From assembly GCF_901709675.1 (NCBI RefSeq), contig NC_051087.1, forward strand, positions 5,659,001-5,723,000: a DNA stretch of 64,000 nt, in the 5' to 3' direction. Below, in pieces: positions 1 to 12,250 of the stretch (position 1 is the first letter of the stretch; each line of letters begins with the position of its first letter). Origin of the DNA: Syngnathus acus. Lineage: Eukaryota; Chordata; Actinopteri; Syngnathiformes; Syngnathidae. Made by a program: the position numbers and the translations under genes. The notes beneath the pieces were generated by a model that was not told where the DNA came from, did no database searches, and saw nothing but the letters and a program-made list of their open reading frames with translations.

Positions 1-2690
1 TTTGCTGGCTGCCACCCAGACCCGAGGCTAAAGAGCATACCAACACCACCGAGCCACTCGCGGCAAACGTCGACACAACAACACAACAGCAAACGTATCA
101 GCACACTCCAGAACGTGCACACAAATTCGTTGAGAGAACCTAGGCGGTGGCTTGTGCGGACATGAGCGCTCTGTCTGGAGTGAGCGAGCTTATCGCAAAC
201 TGCCATGCTGTGCCTATGCGTGCGAGAGTGATGGAGTGAGTGCGCGCGTGCGGATGCCAATGCAGCGGTTGACGGTTTGAAATATGCGGCTTTGCAATTC
301 TCATTCGGATGATTGTTCTCTTTCATGTAGTCGAGCAGGCAGCATACGTTAAGCTTGCCGGCAAATAAATCCCCACCACCGCCACTAACACACGCACAGA
401 CACACACAAATTACACAAACAAATTATCGTACATCGTGTCTCTTGTTGTCACACAGACACACGCATATGCTGCTGGCATGGCAGACTGGTTTCTAATCGG
501 TGAATCATCATATACGCCAAGAAATGTCAGATTAGGTTATAATCCTGCATTTTAGTGCCCTTAACTTGGCGTTGACACCACCTTATTATGTCTGTCCAAA
601 AAACAGACGCACTACAGTTGCCAAAGTTGTTGCTTGCGCGCACACAGACACACAAACAAGCACCACTAAGACCGAGCAGTTCATTGTGAACCTGACTGGA
701 GACTGTGCAGCAACAACTGAAGGCCAATTATATTTATATAATGAAGTTATTTGATGATGAGAAACAGCCTAATAAACTCCCTTGATGCTCTTAAACGCCT
801 CATATAAAAGCAATATTTTAATTGAGCTTTTACCATTTTCAGGGAAACACCAAAGGAGCAGATGTAGAGGCATTTGTTTTGTGCCTTTTCCTTTTTTTTT
901 GGAATCTGCACTCAGTTGTATATTTCCTCCACACGTTTGGTGTAAAGTCATTCCCAGTTTACACCAATGACAAGACGTTACCTTTGCGAAGCTATAAAAT
1001 CCTCCACAGTGTATTGACGTCCAAGCTGAGATGGAGTCTGTAACTCTAGGAGACAACCTTGTTATTTTCAATAATCTGTTAAAGGAGCTCCTTGTGGGAC
1101 GCACGGGGGAGGCCGGCAGTTTGTTAGGTGTCTCGTCGTTTTCGTGGAGACATTCAGAGGATGCGCATGGAAAAGCGATGCCAATCCCTTGATCGTGGAA
1201 AGGGCGGTGGGGGGTGGGTGTATTAAATGACGGTTCAAATTTAATATCAGGAGACCTGCTGAGGCACTTCCTGTGTCTGAGGGCTCTCCGCGAATGGAGC
1301 GGTTGCTGAGTCGAGGGGTTTGGGATACATTAGGGGAGTGTGCAAAGAACGGAGGAGAGCACAGATATGGTATCATAATGCAATAGGTGTCTGGTTTTCA
1401 TTTTCATTTCCTGCAATTTCACAGTGCCCCACTGACATTTAGCATAATAGTCAAATATTAAGGCGCTACTCAGAAGAAAAAAAAACACTGACACTAACTA
1501 AAAGATCACCCACATATAAAGAGTGTTTTTTAATGACTGTGACTATAACTATAAGGCCACATAAGCAATAACTGTAAGGTAATGAAAGGCAGTTTTCTTT
1601 ATGTAGAGGATTTCATACATAAGGTCACTCAATGTGCAGCGCAAAATTTAAAGTGTAAAAGCCTTTACAAACAAAAGAGATGACGATATGGGTAGGTGTG
1701 GGAAAAGAGCAAAGTTTTTAACCTTTTTAAAAGCATTTAAATTGTACTGAGATATAAACACTACTTTGTGGATAATGTTGATAAAGCATAGTTTTACAGC
1801 AGGCGCTATGATAGACCGCTTAATCCAGTATCGGAAAATGATTGAATGTAAATCGCTAACACAATTCCTTATGGAAGATTCTTAACTTTATTGACAAATG
1901 ACATTATGAGTCACGTTGCAGATGCATGCGTTGTAATTTTCCACAAATTTCACAAGATCTCAAAAAGCCAGATTTAGGAATGCTTGCTGGATGTGTAAAC
2001 ATAGCCAGTGAAATTTCCAACAACCCATTTTGCTATTACACACATTTAACAAGGCAGCATCTACACTAAACACACAAAGATCCTGCAGGACATTTCAGGT
2101 CAGGTTCCAATTCAAGCGTTGTCTCTTGTGAGGTCAGAGCACGTCTAGCAATTTGAAATGTTTGGTGCTTGTAAAGAGATTATTCATCCACATGGGGCCT
2201 CACACACACACTAGCATTCCCAACCCACATGGCACAGCAATACTTAGAATTGTGTAAACCTTTAAAGCTCATCTCAGCTCTGTCTTTACCATGATTGTTA
2301 CACAGAGAAAGCCCTCGCACAATCCCGACTCATGGTGAATGATGAGGGAAATGACAGACACACACACTCATGCACACAGGGGCACAGACAGACACACACA
2401 TTTAATCCCAGGTGCCTTAGGGACTCTGAGGGGAATGAAGGGGCAGCACATAATTCCTGAACACGAACAAGAGGAAATGGGATTTGCGCCGCCAAACTCT
2501 CAGTCCCTCCCAAAGAGAGGGCAAAGGCAAGCAAATGACAACAGGATGAAAGATAAAGAGCAGGACAAAAGAAATGTAGGACCTCATCAGTCTTATCGTG
2601 ATTTCACGAGTGGAAAAACAAATTAAATAAACAATCAAAGTCAATAATTAAAAAATTCCCAACCCAGGCGGCTAATCCTACCCATGCAGA
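1..2690. other. unique sequence, no gene recognised
   Basis: No coding region, RNA gene or recognisable mobile element is visible. The first 300 bases are fairly CpG-rich; AC-rich stretches follow near 380-460, 640-660 and 2350-2400. Open frames here are short, overlap on both strands and have no familiar domain. The middle (1400-2250) is AT-rich ordinary intergenic or intronic sequence. Confidence 0.6.
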
Positions 2691-3010
2691 TTAATTAGAC
2701 GTGGAGGAGGAAGAGGAGGATCGGCGGCAGCCATTTTGAGGCCTTCGGCTGCCGCTCGGATGTGAATGGGGAGTTTGTGCAGGAGGCGGCAAGGGCTGAA
2801 GCTTTGCCACGGCAGAGGTAAAGACTCCCGCTGAGGACACAGAGCAAACACTCGCCGCTCGTATAATGGACTGGAAAATTCCTGGCCGTAGCCTGAAGTA
2901 GCCATCCATGAAACGTCCATAAAAATGTCAGTTCTGCTTTTCCATCGCTGATTGATACAAGACAACAGTCTTTCATATCCATCCGTCTTCAATAGCGCCA
3001 GGATGAGCTG
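2690..3010 (-). other. CpG-enriched block with strong-context ATG on minus strand
   Basis: Read on the minus strand, this block has an ATG at 2734-2732 in the context CTCAAAATGGCTGCCGCC. That is a strong initiation context and also resembles a YY1 site. The frame starts Met-Ala-Ala-Ala-Asp and closes after 18 codons near a weak GT donor-like sequence. The block is richer in CpG than its surroundings. It could be a promoter or first exon, but no acceptor, TATA box or homologous protein supports that. The open frames overlapping here in other phases are probably by-products of the GC content. Confidence 0.2.
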
Positions 3011-3048
3011 CGGCCGATCTAACTTCTAGCTAAATAGATAAAGACAGA

Positions 3049-3170
3049 GATGGATGGATGGATGGATGGATGGATGGAGAGAGATAGATCGATCAATCGA
3101 TCTATAGATAGATGGATGGATGGATGGAGAGAGAGATAGATCGATCAATCGATCTATAGATCGATAGATC
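3049..3170. repeat. GGAT/GATA compound microsatellite with duplicated palindrome
   Basis: GGAT units run into GAGA and GATA units, and the whole arrangement is duplicated about 52 bp downstream. Each copy contains a small palindrome with 9-bp arms, TAGATCGAT and ATCGATCTA, two bases apart (3085-3104 and 3137-3156). The duplication shows that a unit larger than the tetranucleotide was copied. No retroelement body precedes it, so it need not be a SINE tail. Confidence 0.9.
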
Positions 3171-3690
3171 GGATCAAGACTATCTGTCAGATCATCAGAT
3201 CATCGTCAGTCCATAATGGCTCGTCCTACCACTACCCGCAGTTACGGGAAAAAAATCCAACCAAAATTGTTACCTCCTAAAGTGGAGGTAAAAAGAAGCA
3301 AAGTTGGACTCCGTTTTAAAGAGGTTATTTTGAGATACAGCCTTAAGGAGGATTTGGCAGGCAAGTAGGCTGCACGTTGCCAAAATCCAGCTGTGCTGCT
3401 CCTTGATAGGAAGTCGAGCGGCTCGGAGCACAGGAGGTGCAGCAGTGATATTATCGATTTACCAGACAGCCTCTTAGCCTCCCCTCTATCTGTCCGTCAA
3501 GTCACTCCTACTTTCGCCTTTTTTGTCCTTTTCAGTACATTTTGACAGGGAGTGGACATCTTTTTAAGCTTGAGCCATGTTGAAGGCAAAGGAGATTTAC
3601 TTTTTTTGTTGATATAGTGAGAATGGTCAGAGAGTGAGAAGTGAGCAAACAATTTTGAAAGGTGTCAACTCTGGGCCAATTAGGGGGTGG
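3171..3690. other. unique sequence, nothing recognised
   Basis: A mixed-composition stretch with no open frame, repeat or hairpin that I can support. It contains a short pyrimidine-rich segment near 3480-3530. Confidence 0.5.
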
Positions 3691-3694
3691 GGGC

Positions 3695-4096
3695 AAAGAA
3701 TTGCAACGATTAATAACTAACTAACCAATGTTCAAATTAATAAATACTTTGATAATCGATAAATCGATTTCAACGTTTTTTTAATTTGAAATTTTCCAAA
3801 TGTCAATCTCAACAATATATATTCTCATAATTCTGTAGTCCTCCAAGAACGCAGAAAGTCATTTTGCAAAATAAGACATTTATAAATCAGCTTTTACTTT
3901 GGAAAACTATCAATATTTTTGCTTAGTTTCTGACATGTAATGGACGAGACCAGTAACTCATAGTCAATCAGAATCAATTTGTGGATTTTCTGTACTGTCA
4001 TATTGAAATAATGTCGTTTTTGAACAAGTGGATTCATCGATTAATCGGCGAAATAATCAGCAGATAATCGAAAATAACTATTAGTTGCAGCATTAA
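3695..4096. mobile_element. non-autonomous DNA element, ATTAATCG-rich MITE
   Basis: The left end has TTGCAACGATTAATAACTAA and the right end has AACTATTAGTTGCAGC. They are imperfect inverted copies of a GCTGCAACTAATAGTTA-type terminus. The interior repeats GATAATCGAT/ATCGATTAATC motifs, which is typical of a very common teleost miniature element family. No open frame of note is present. Exact ends and target duplication are unclear because the left terminus has decayed. Confidence 0.65.
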
Positions 4097-5700
4097 AACA
4101 AAAACAATACGGATTTTTGATATTCAAATAAAGTCGTTATGGTTGACTGTTCTGTTTTTTTAATGTTGCTGCAGCAAGCAAAATAGTTTTTGGTAAGGCA
4201 GCTGTGTTTTACTGTCGCTAAGTGTTCCATAGTAAAGACGTGCTGCCCTCACATTTCCATATTTATTATTACATGTGCTCCATGTGCCTGCCCTGGATCG
4301 CTGGCTTTCTCCCAGAATAAGAATGGAAACGATACGAAGATCAGACAGAAATTATGGAAGGAGAGATTCAGCGTTAGTTTTTTTTTCTTTACTGGGGGAT
4401 TCTTTCTCAATCAGAGCAAACCAGGCACAGCCACAACAATTCCATTTTCCAACCCTACCGCTTAAACTCACTCTTGCACACATAATCTGAGCCAAACACG
4501 TGGTGCTTTTCTGCAAGGATTAACAGTTTCCCACCTCGGCCTGCCTTTTGAGTCCTCTTAAACGTTTGTCCTCGCCCTTAATTATTATCACTACGCTGTC
4601 TCTTGCTTATCCATGCTGCCCCGCTGCAGCCTCAATCCCTCCGGCACGCATCATGGTTTTACATAGCAAACTGGTGCCAGACCACAAAGTCTTATTTTTC
4701 CTCCGCTACGTCTTCTTTTTCTTCTCCTCCTTGCCCATCCTTGCCACTGTACGCTTTAATCTGTTCACGGGAGGGGGGGGGGGGGCGTTAGTCACAGCCG
4801 CCGGACTTTCCCTTCAACTCTCGTTGCCTTTCGACGACACTCAGCGGACACCTTATTAGGTACAAGTGCTACATACCTGTAATGATTAAGATTCACAATG
4901 GAGAAACTACTCAAATCTCTCAGTATGATGCACCTCAAAGTACAACAATAAAATGCTGTAGCTTAATATCAATGTGCACGAAGGTAATAAATCAGTAGTA
5001 ATTCATACAAAAGGTTAAGCAGTACAAACAGTTGAGTTCCAATTGCATGCAAATACCTGAAAGTGATACAATGAAAAATATGTCTGTTTCTGCAGGCAAA
5101 TACTGGCATAGAAAATTGGAAAATGCTCCATGCAAGATTAAATAGTAACAATAATAACAACAACAATACTAATACTAATTCAGACAAAGCTTATTGAATT
5201 TACTTTCAACATTGCATGAAATCCAACTAAATGTCTTGTGAGGACAAGCTCTATGCTGAACTTTATTAATGTAATCTTTAATCATCGTTTGCCCCTCAGG
5301 GCACAGAGAATATGACGTCTGTAAAATTGCTGACACAGAGTGCTTTCGCCTATAGATCCACAGATAAGGCTGTCATGCAGCATTGACTGCAATGTTTGAG
5401 GAGACAGAATATTTAATGCTGTTCACTTGACTTGGCGGCCTTCCATGCCTTTGTGATTTAATCCTCTTATTTTGGCCTTTGGCACGAGGCAGTCCCAAAA
5501 TGTACTTGTCACTTTTATTGTTCTTTCACTTCTTGTATTTAGCTAAGGTCCAGTGGACCCTTTGGTTCAGCACGATTTAGGATGTTTTTAAATATCGGTG
5601 ATGAAACTCAAAGTAACTGGTTGGAGAGATTCTGTTTTGCTTTCTGACCATGGTTGCAATGCCCTAGATGGAATGTACATGTTTCCCCAAAAGATGATTT
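4097..5700. other. unique sequence with short G13 run
   Basis: There is no supported gene. A run of 13 G lies at 4773-4785, after a pyrimidine-rich stretch (4690-4740). A small AAT/AAC-rich microsatellite lies near 5145-5180. The short open frames have hydrophobic or low-complexity products and no recognisable domain. Confidence 0.5.
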
Positions 5701-5714
5701 GACAAGTTTATTGA

Positions 5715-5912
5715 TACACGGGGGTACCTTATGATTCAAGAATTCAAAACGTACCCAACAATATTAAAATGGAAAACCGATTTTCCAATTCAAATCGTTT
5801 TTTGTTTCAGTTCTCAATTAATTAATTAAATTAATGAATTAAAAACAATGAATCAAGTATCAATTAATTTGATAATTGATTAATTGGCAATTAATAATTG
5901 CACATCTAATTT
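5715..5912. repeat. AT-rich TTAATTAA block, possible decayed MITE
   Basis: This is a dense run of AATTAATTAA and ATTGATTAATTG motifs ending in AATTGCACATCT. It resembles the ATTAATCG class of teleost miniature elements. No clear matching left terminus is seen, so the call rests on composition and motif only. Confidence 0.3.
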
Positions 5913-6836
5913 TGATGAACTAAATGTAATATTAGAAAGCGTTACAGTCAACATTCCAGATTTTTGCCGAATTGAGTCCCACACTTGTTCAGAGTTATCA
6001 TATCCGTTCTTGGCTGGCGTCTTTGTTTGTTTCAGACAGCAGCCTGTTGGCCCGCCTTGTGTGTTCCCTGGTTTGGACTGCGTTGGTCTGGTTTGTGAGA
6101 ACCAAAGTAACCGTCACTATAATTACCAGGCCGACTCATAACACGCGTGACCTCAATGTCACCTCCCCTAACCTGACCCAGCCCTCGGTGTAATGACACA
6201 ACACTTACGACACATATATTCCAACATGTGCCAGCCATGCATCCCTGCTGCACGCAAATATGTAGAAATGTGCTGACATCCACACACACATGCGCGGACA
6301 CACACACAGCTGGCTGGGCAGACACTGGCATCCATCACATCTTGTGAAACTTAATCTCTCTGAAAAGAAGAACAGCTGCACTGGCACGCAAGTGTGTGTG
6401 CGCAAGTGGGGCAGTAGCCCAGCGAAAGATCAGCTGGGGTAAAGCAAGGACTTGTCACCGACCGGCATATGACAAAGCACCTCTTGACCCGGGAGTTGCT
6501 GGCAGGGCTCATAAAACAGGTTGTAGTCCCCTCGCTTAAAGAGCCATGTCCATCTAAGGGAGAGTAACACTTTTACAAGCTATCAAGTTTGAAGTGCTCT
6601 TCAAACCTAAGAGCACTTGAAATCACAATTTATTGTGTATGCATTAGGAAGACACCTGTGCTGTTCAAGAAAAAGCCTGAATTAAGTTGAACTTTCACCC
6701 CAAGTCTCCTTCCTCAGTTGTGAAGTAAACTTTTAAACGGTGGTAAATGTAAAGAAATAGAAACCAACAATTGTTTTCCAAAGTTTGTAAAACACGGTAC
6801 ATAACTCATTCAGCGCTTGTGCTCTTGAAAGTGACC
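5913..6836. other. unique sequence, nothing recognised
   Basis: Mixed-composition sequence with a CA-rich patch at 6283-6310. Frames on both strands overlap and show no domain. Nothing repeated or structured stands out. Confidence 0.5.
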
Positions 6837-7073
6837 TGTCGGGTCCCAAACTATTTGACCTGAAGACCCATCCCAAAATAAATGTTTCCGCCATAAAAGC
6901 GTCATATATCTACATTGAGCTACATTTAGATACAAAACAGATGGGAATGAATTTAACCAAAGCTCAACCAAAAAGGTAGAAGAAATAATTATCAGCTTTA
7001 TGATAATGATAATAATAACCATATGACTCGAGGAGACCAATAGAAACTGTTTATCTAAGATTGGGAAGCCCTG
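6837..7073. mobile_element. probable decayed hAT-type miniature element
   Basis: The right end TTGGGAAGCCCTG is approximately the reverse complement of the left end GGGTCCCAAACTATT. The left side continues into GACCTGAAGACCCAT, a phrase typical of hAT-type CAGGGGTTCCCAAACTTTT elements. Length (about 237 bp) fits a miniature element. The flanking 8-mers do not match, so target duplication is lost or the ends are misplaced. Confidence 0.4.
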
Positions 7074-7680
7074 TTTATGAACCCATGGTTAATTCAGGGT
7101 TGCCATGGAAATGTCAAATATATTATGTGCATAAATGTATATCTTTTTATATTACAAGGCCATGAAACCATTTAGTCGTGAACTCATTTGCATAAACACC
7201 AGACTAACACATTCATCACTCTCCTTCTGCTGTATATACAGTACATACAGCCAGTACAAAGCGAATACACCTGCATATATGCACTGTGTTATATACGCTC
7301 TTACTCACATCTGCCTCACATACTTGAGCCTAATTGCTGCAAAAGTACTTGCATGACTGATTGCTGCCATAATGTTGGCGCGAGACTGCTGACGACTGTT
7401 GAACACACACACGAACACGCACCCATGCACACACACACACCACAAGAGCACATTACAGCCACTCAGTTATGGTGTTGGCAGGAGAAGCCAAGTAATGTAA
7501 ATAATACTAATGGAAATGCCAAACTACACCTGAACGGTGAGATGAGATCATGAAATCAGATAACGTGTACATGATGTGCCTCATCAATTGTAATCATGGT
7601 GTTCTAATTTGATTGGAAAGAGGTTGGTGGAGGGAAAATATTCCCCGGTAATCCGGTGCGTCCTCCCGAGTCTAAATTGT
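7074..7680. other. unique sequence, nothing recognised
   Basis: AT-rich sequence with a CA-rich patch at 7404-7442. No supported gene or element. Confidence 0.5.
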
Positions 7681-8139
7681 TCACGTAATTTTGCACACAT
7701 TTATTTGTGTTCTCATTAAATTCTCACACAGTCTAGGCTCTCGGAAATGCCCCCTGTGCAGATTCGGAGTGGGAGTACCAGGAACCAGACGGGCGGCAAG
7801 TCGGTCATCATAAGCATGAGGCTGTAAAAGCCCATTTTTAGAGTTGCCCTGTTTTGACAGGACAGTGAAATAATAAAATGCTCCTACACTACAATTGACT
7901 ACTGTCGATGTCAAGATCTCGAAACGAAAGCCCACATGATTGAACACCAATCCCCATGGGAAAAATCTACTGATCAGAACATCAATCAAAAGCAACCTGA
8001 AGAAGAAGGCTGAGGTGTCAGTCATCAGAGGTCTGCGACGCACCACCGATTGGATGCGCGCCGTTGCCTTCAGACAGTCATCGGCAGAAGTTGATGCAAA
8101 ACAATTCTAGGCGCAAATGCCGACTCACCATATCAGCAT
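7681..8139 (-). CDS. candidate two-exon minus-strand gene, function unknown
   Basis: This is a model, not a recognised gene. On the minus strand an ATG (8139-8137) is followed by ATATG and a consensus donor GTGAGT starting at 8128. An acceptor with a pyrimidine tract, CTTCTTCTTCAG, ends at 7997. Removing the resulting 132-bp intron, a normal fish intron size, joins two blocks in frame and gives about 108 residues ending at a TGA at 7681. The N-terminus would be hydrophobic (MLIWLLLIDVLISRFFPWG), resembling a signal peptide or membrane anchor. No known domain is recognisable. Upstream on the same strand is a CpG-rich, GA-rich block like a 5' untranslated region. Frame agreement has a one-in-three chance of being accidental, and AATAAA occurs on this strand near the 3' end. 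Confidence 0.22.
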
Positions 8140-8410
8140 CCTGCCCGTGTGGATGGAAAAGTCAACGTGAGCAGACTGAAGCTGTCCGTCCGTTGCCTGC
8201 CTCGTGTTAACATCCACCGTGGCTGCAGCCGCTCTGCCCAAACGATCCAGCCCGCGCGTCTTTTCCCTCCCTCCCTCCCTCTCTGCCTCTCTCTCCTCCC
8301 ACCCCCTCACGCTCTCTCTCTCTCACTCGCTCTCTCGGTCTCGCGTTCAATCATGCTCTCTCTCGCTCCAATAATTTCCTGCCCAGCGTGAACACGACTC
8401 GGGAAAGGCA
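8130..8410 (-). promoter_or_regulatory. CpG-rich, GA-rich block, possible promoter and 5' UTR
   Basis: Many CpGs occur at 8036-8260, followed by a CT-rich tract on the plus strand (8258-8365), which is a GA-repeat tract on the minus strand. Such blocks are common as 5' untranslated exons of neural and developmental fish genes. The block ends in a consensus splice donor on the minus strand (8128). There is no TATA box. It may equally be a low-complexity CT microsatellite beside CpG-containing sequence. Confidence 0.3.
8258..8365. repeat. CT/CTCC-rich polypyrimidine tract
   Basis: CCTC units followed by TCTC dinucleotide runs broken by CG and AC steps, almost entirely pyrimidine on the plus strand. 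Confidence 0.8.
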
Positions 8411-11400
8411 GATGCCGTATTGACGCTTTGGTGGAGGGAAGTTAGAACACGTAGATGTCGTGCACAATCCGCTTTGAGGGGGAGAATATTCTACAGTGAC
8501 TCCCTGCCAGCCTTCCTTCATCACTGGGTAAAAAAAATGTCCCGTGCAATTGCATTTTTCCTTAAAATCCAGACTTTTCATAATTTAGTCTCGCAACATA
8601 GAGGGTCCTATGAAACCACTTAACTTGTATATTATGTATGGCCCTCCAACCCAGTCTCCAAAGCTTTGGTTCATCCACATAGCTTTCTAATTAAACATAG
8701 GTGGGTAAATCATTTTAATGTGGTGTTTTGACCCCAGATACCAAGGGATGCACAATGTATGGCACCAATTATCTTGTTTGTAACATTTAAGTTTTATAAT
8801 ATTTATCTAGGTCATACTTGGGATGAACAATTGGTCTTTTCAAGTTATCTTTTTTTAATACACTGTGAGGATCTCCTTTTCTCAGAATGTTCTGAACTCC
8901 TGTTTCCATGCTAGTTATGTATTGAGAGATTGTTGAGACCCACGTGGATGGATGTAACGGAATGTTGACAGCAAAATGAATCTAGATCTACTCAACTGCG
9001 CCCCTGCTGGTGGCAGACAACAGTACACTCTGTTTTCACTCAACTGATTGAAGACAGGATTACTTAACAGTATATGTAATCAACACATTTTTAATGCTCA
9101 ATGAATCAATTATTGTGACTGAGTGGCAAGAGTAGGTGGCTGCCCTTTCTGTTGTATGGACCACTTCAATTTTTCAGATGAAATCAGCCACCCATCAATA
9201 ATTATTTTGTGTTGTTTTTTCAGATAACAGACTCATAAATTATTTGGTTTGGGGACTGGTCTTGGGATAATTGCCTTTGTCAGCCTGAATTACATATTTT
9301 TCTTCTCAGTATTCTCGATGGTTTAAACAATCAGGAAGGCAGTCGTGAAAATTGCTTATTAAAGCTTTTTGCTTAATGACAAGTGATTATCCTCATTTGC
9401 GTTCATATGCTCAAGCGTACTTAGATTCTCTGACTAATTTTTGGGTCTGTTTCGCAAGAATTGTCCTTTTCTGCTATTCCTAGTATTCTTCTTCTCTTCC
9501 TGTTGGGCATTTCACAAGCTATTGTGTGGCTAAAAATACAAACAACTTGACCTAGCAATTCACCCAAAATATTTTCATTTTATGGCTGTATTGCAAAAAC
9601 ACAAATGCTAAATTCATCCCCATCAGATCCTCTTTGCTGCTCGAAGCATTTTAAAGAGAAGTTCGAATTTGATGTCATGACTTGGCTTTTTGTATCAGTG
9701 TTGATTACTCAAACAAAAAACGCATGTTGAAAAAAAAATCAGTCCACTGTGTGTACAGTACTGTCTTCGTCTCTATGGCAAAGAGTTTCCTTCAAAGATG
9801 TGTTATCCCATCAGTGCGGTTTTGTGGGATTTTTTTATCAAATGAATAATACAGGGAATGACAGCAACTCATTTTCAGGGCATTGAGGCTAACTAACAAC
9901 AGTTGGGGTAAGCAAAATTTAAACCACAAACTTCTGCAGACACCACGTTTGTGAGCGTCTTAACAGGACTGTTTGCACAAGGGATAAAAGGAAGCCGGAA
10001 TCTTAAACAAAACAATGTTGGTGCACAAGACGACATCCAAAGAGACGCACATGCACGCACACACTCACTAATCTGGGTGTGCTGACCTTGAACACCAAAT
10101 ATAATCAGTGGTGCAGCAGATTCCCATTAGGGCGATGTAAATGAGATGGAGGAGTATAAACGCGCTTTTGTTGCAGAAACTCTTCAGCTCAGTGGTTACA
10201 AGATAACGCAACCTCAGGCTGGACCGCACACACGCACAATCACATGCACTCACGGTCAGGCTTGAAAGGCCTCACATGCCGAAGGACGGTAAATACACGC
10301 CAAGTGAGGGTGTTATCGGTATATTTTGAATAGAAACAATCAGGAACAACGGGAAATTACAATAATATCGGTCGGGACAAAAAGAAGAAATACAGCATTG
10401 TACATATGAATGCGTTTCTGCAAATAGCAGCCAGGGTTGTTTACAAATTTACAGAATTTTAAATGAGGGAGGCCTTTTTGTATTTAAACTCACTTTTTCA
10501 TGTCTTGACAAAGTATTCATGGAAAATTTCTCCACTTTCTGAGACTGTTTATGTGCTGTTTTGGTTCGCTGCGGGGTGAGCAAAACAGTTCAAGGGCTCA
10601 TCCTTTGAATGTCTCTGTGTGAATTGTAAATATAAACTTTAATACTTAATCACTTACTAAACATTTGTACCTCCTGATGCATCAGAAACTGGAGGCATAT
10701 GCTGTCCTTAAAAAAATGTTATGAATATTGTGATATTTTAATTGCTTGATTAGAAATATTATATTATATATAATATACCAGTTGTCAGAATTTACAATGC
10801 ACACTTCAAAACAAACATGACTGAAAAATAGGAAAATGGTTACTTAGAGTTATTAATTTAGAGAGCATCAAAGGATGTATTGCTTATCCTATATATCGAT
10901 GATCACATAATCACTCCATCAATACCATGTCGAGCGTTATCAACATTCCTCCTCCCTACCACTTCACAAATTGATATTCCATATTCAAAATGGGTATTTT
11001 CACTTCTCACTGTTAATGCCACAACACAAAGTGGGCTTCTTAGTGTACACAAACAGCTGTGCACAGTTTCAATCACACACTCGCGCGCACATAGCCGCAC
11101 TCAAAAGATAATAACTCAGCACATTAGAGATAAGGGTCTCGCTATCAAGATAACTTCAGTGGGTGAAATAGCACGTCGAGCTCTATTTGATGGGCCTTCT
11201 TGTCGGAGCCCCCGCAATGCACCGCAGGCACTGCCGTGTTGATCGTATAGACCGCCGCTAAATACTCGCTGTGTCTTTTCATCAGACATTGCGTCAGTCA
11301 ATTCACACCCCTGACTGTGTGAACGCAAATCGACGCTTTCTAGCGCCTCTCCATCACATAATCAAGGCGTCTTCCTGATGAATATTTATCAACGTAGGGG

Positions 11401-12010
11401 TTTGGAATTCCAAGGTTTTGCACGTACTGCGGCTGTTTGTAACGCACGGAACCTCCAAGACATATAAATAAATCAGCACACCACACCATACCATCACGCA
11501 ATTAATTTATCACTTCTCAACAGTTGGAGTCATTTTTCTGGCATTTCGAGTCAGAGTGATAAAAATTGAAGGAGTATTTGTTTGTCTCTCACGGTGTAAA
11601 AACAACTGTAATTGTCATATTCACACATCCAGATGTATTTTTGCAGCAGCACAAATGTCAAGACCTGGAATTTCAATCAGCACAAACAACAAAGCCACTT
11701 TAACAATGAACAAGAGGATTAACAAAATGTTTATAAATGAAAGGGAAGCTTGTTGTGTCACCTTGAAAGTTCAGCTCGTGACTTATGAGGTGGGTGTAGA
11801 GCGGAATGGCCATTAAAGCCATGACATTTGAATTAATGTCAGTATCATAGCTGCAGCCGCAGCGCCTTCCTTTTTGCACAACTCGCCTCAACCGCGGACG
11901 GTTAATGAGTGATAGTGTTGGCGAAATCGTGGACACTCCACCCTCCATTAAAATAGAAAATTGAGCCTTGAATATTCATTCACTCAACATTTGTTATACG
12001 CTTTACACAC
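8411..12010. other. long unique stretch, no gene recognised
   Basis: There is no supported exon or element in 3.6 kb. Two features merit a note. At 8998-9017 a CTCF-like core lies on the minus strand, one base short of the best match. Around 10,740-10,790 there is a short palindromic ATATTATATTATATATAATAT tract. AC-rich patches occur near 10,045 and 10,230. A segment at 11,170-11,400 is of even composition and could be conserved non-coding sequence, but this cannot be judged from one sequence. Confidence 0.5.
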
Positions 12011-12012
12011 GC

Positions 12013-12250
12013 AAGTCTTAGACTTAGACTTAGACAGAACTTTATTGTCATTTTGTCAACACTAGGTGTGTACAAAACGAAATTTCGTTGCATTCGGCTT
12101 TCAACAATGTAGTGGTATTTCGGCTGGTTAAAAAAGTGACATTCTATATAAAAATATGAAATAAGATAATTATAAAGTACAAAGTGCAGCAGTGATAAAG
12201 TATGTAAACAGTGCAGGAGACAAAAGCAGTATTTACAAGTGTGCAGAGGA
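12013..12250 (-). mobile_element. 5'-truncated LINE 3' end with hexamer tail
   Basis: Read on the minus strand, this ends in ACAATAAAGTTCTGTC followed by a CTAAGT-type tandem tail (12,015-12,035 on the plus strand, TTAGAC units). Upstream on that strand is CAACGAAATTTCGTTTTG. An AACGAAATTTCGTT motif followed by ACAATAAAG and a short tandem tail is typical of 3' ends of fish non-LTR retrotransposons of the Rex/L2-like group. No reverse transcriptase frame is present, consistent with 5' truncation. Exact family and upstream limit are uncertain. Confidence 0.6.

Noticed and set aside
3049-3170. CRISPR-like array because of the repeated palindrome
   Set aside because: Only two copies, within a vertebrate-type microsatellite, with no spacers of even length and no cas genes.
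10740-10790. Small hairpin ATATTATATTATATATAATAT as an RNA gene
   Set aside because: AT-only palindrome is expected by chance in AT-rich sequence and lacks any further structure.
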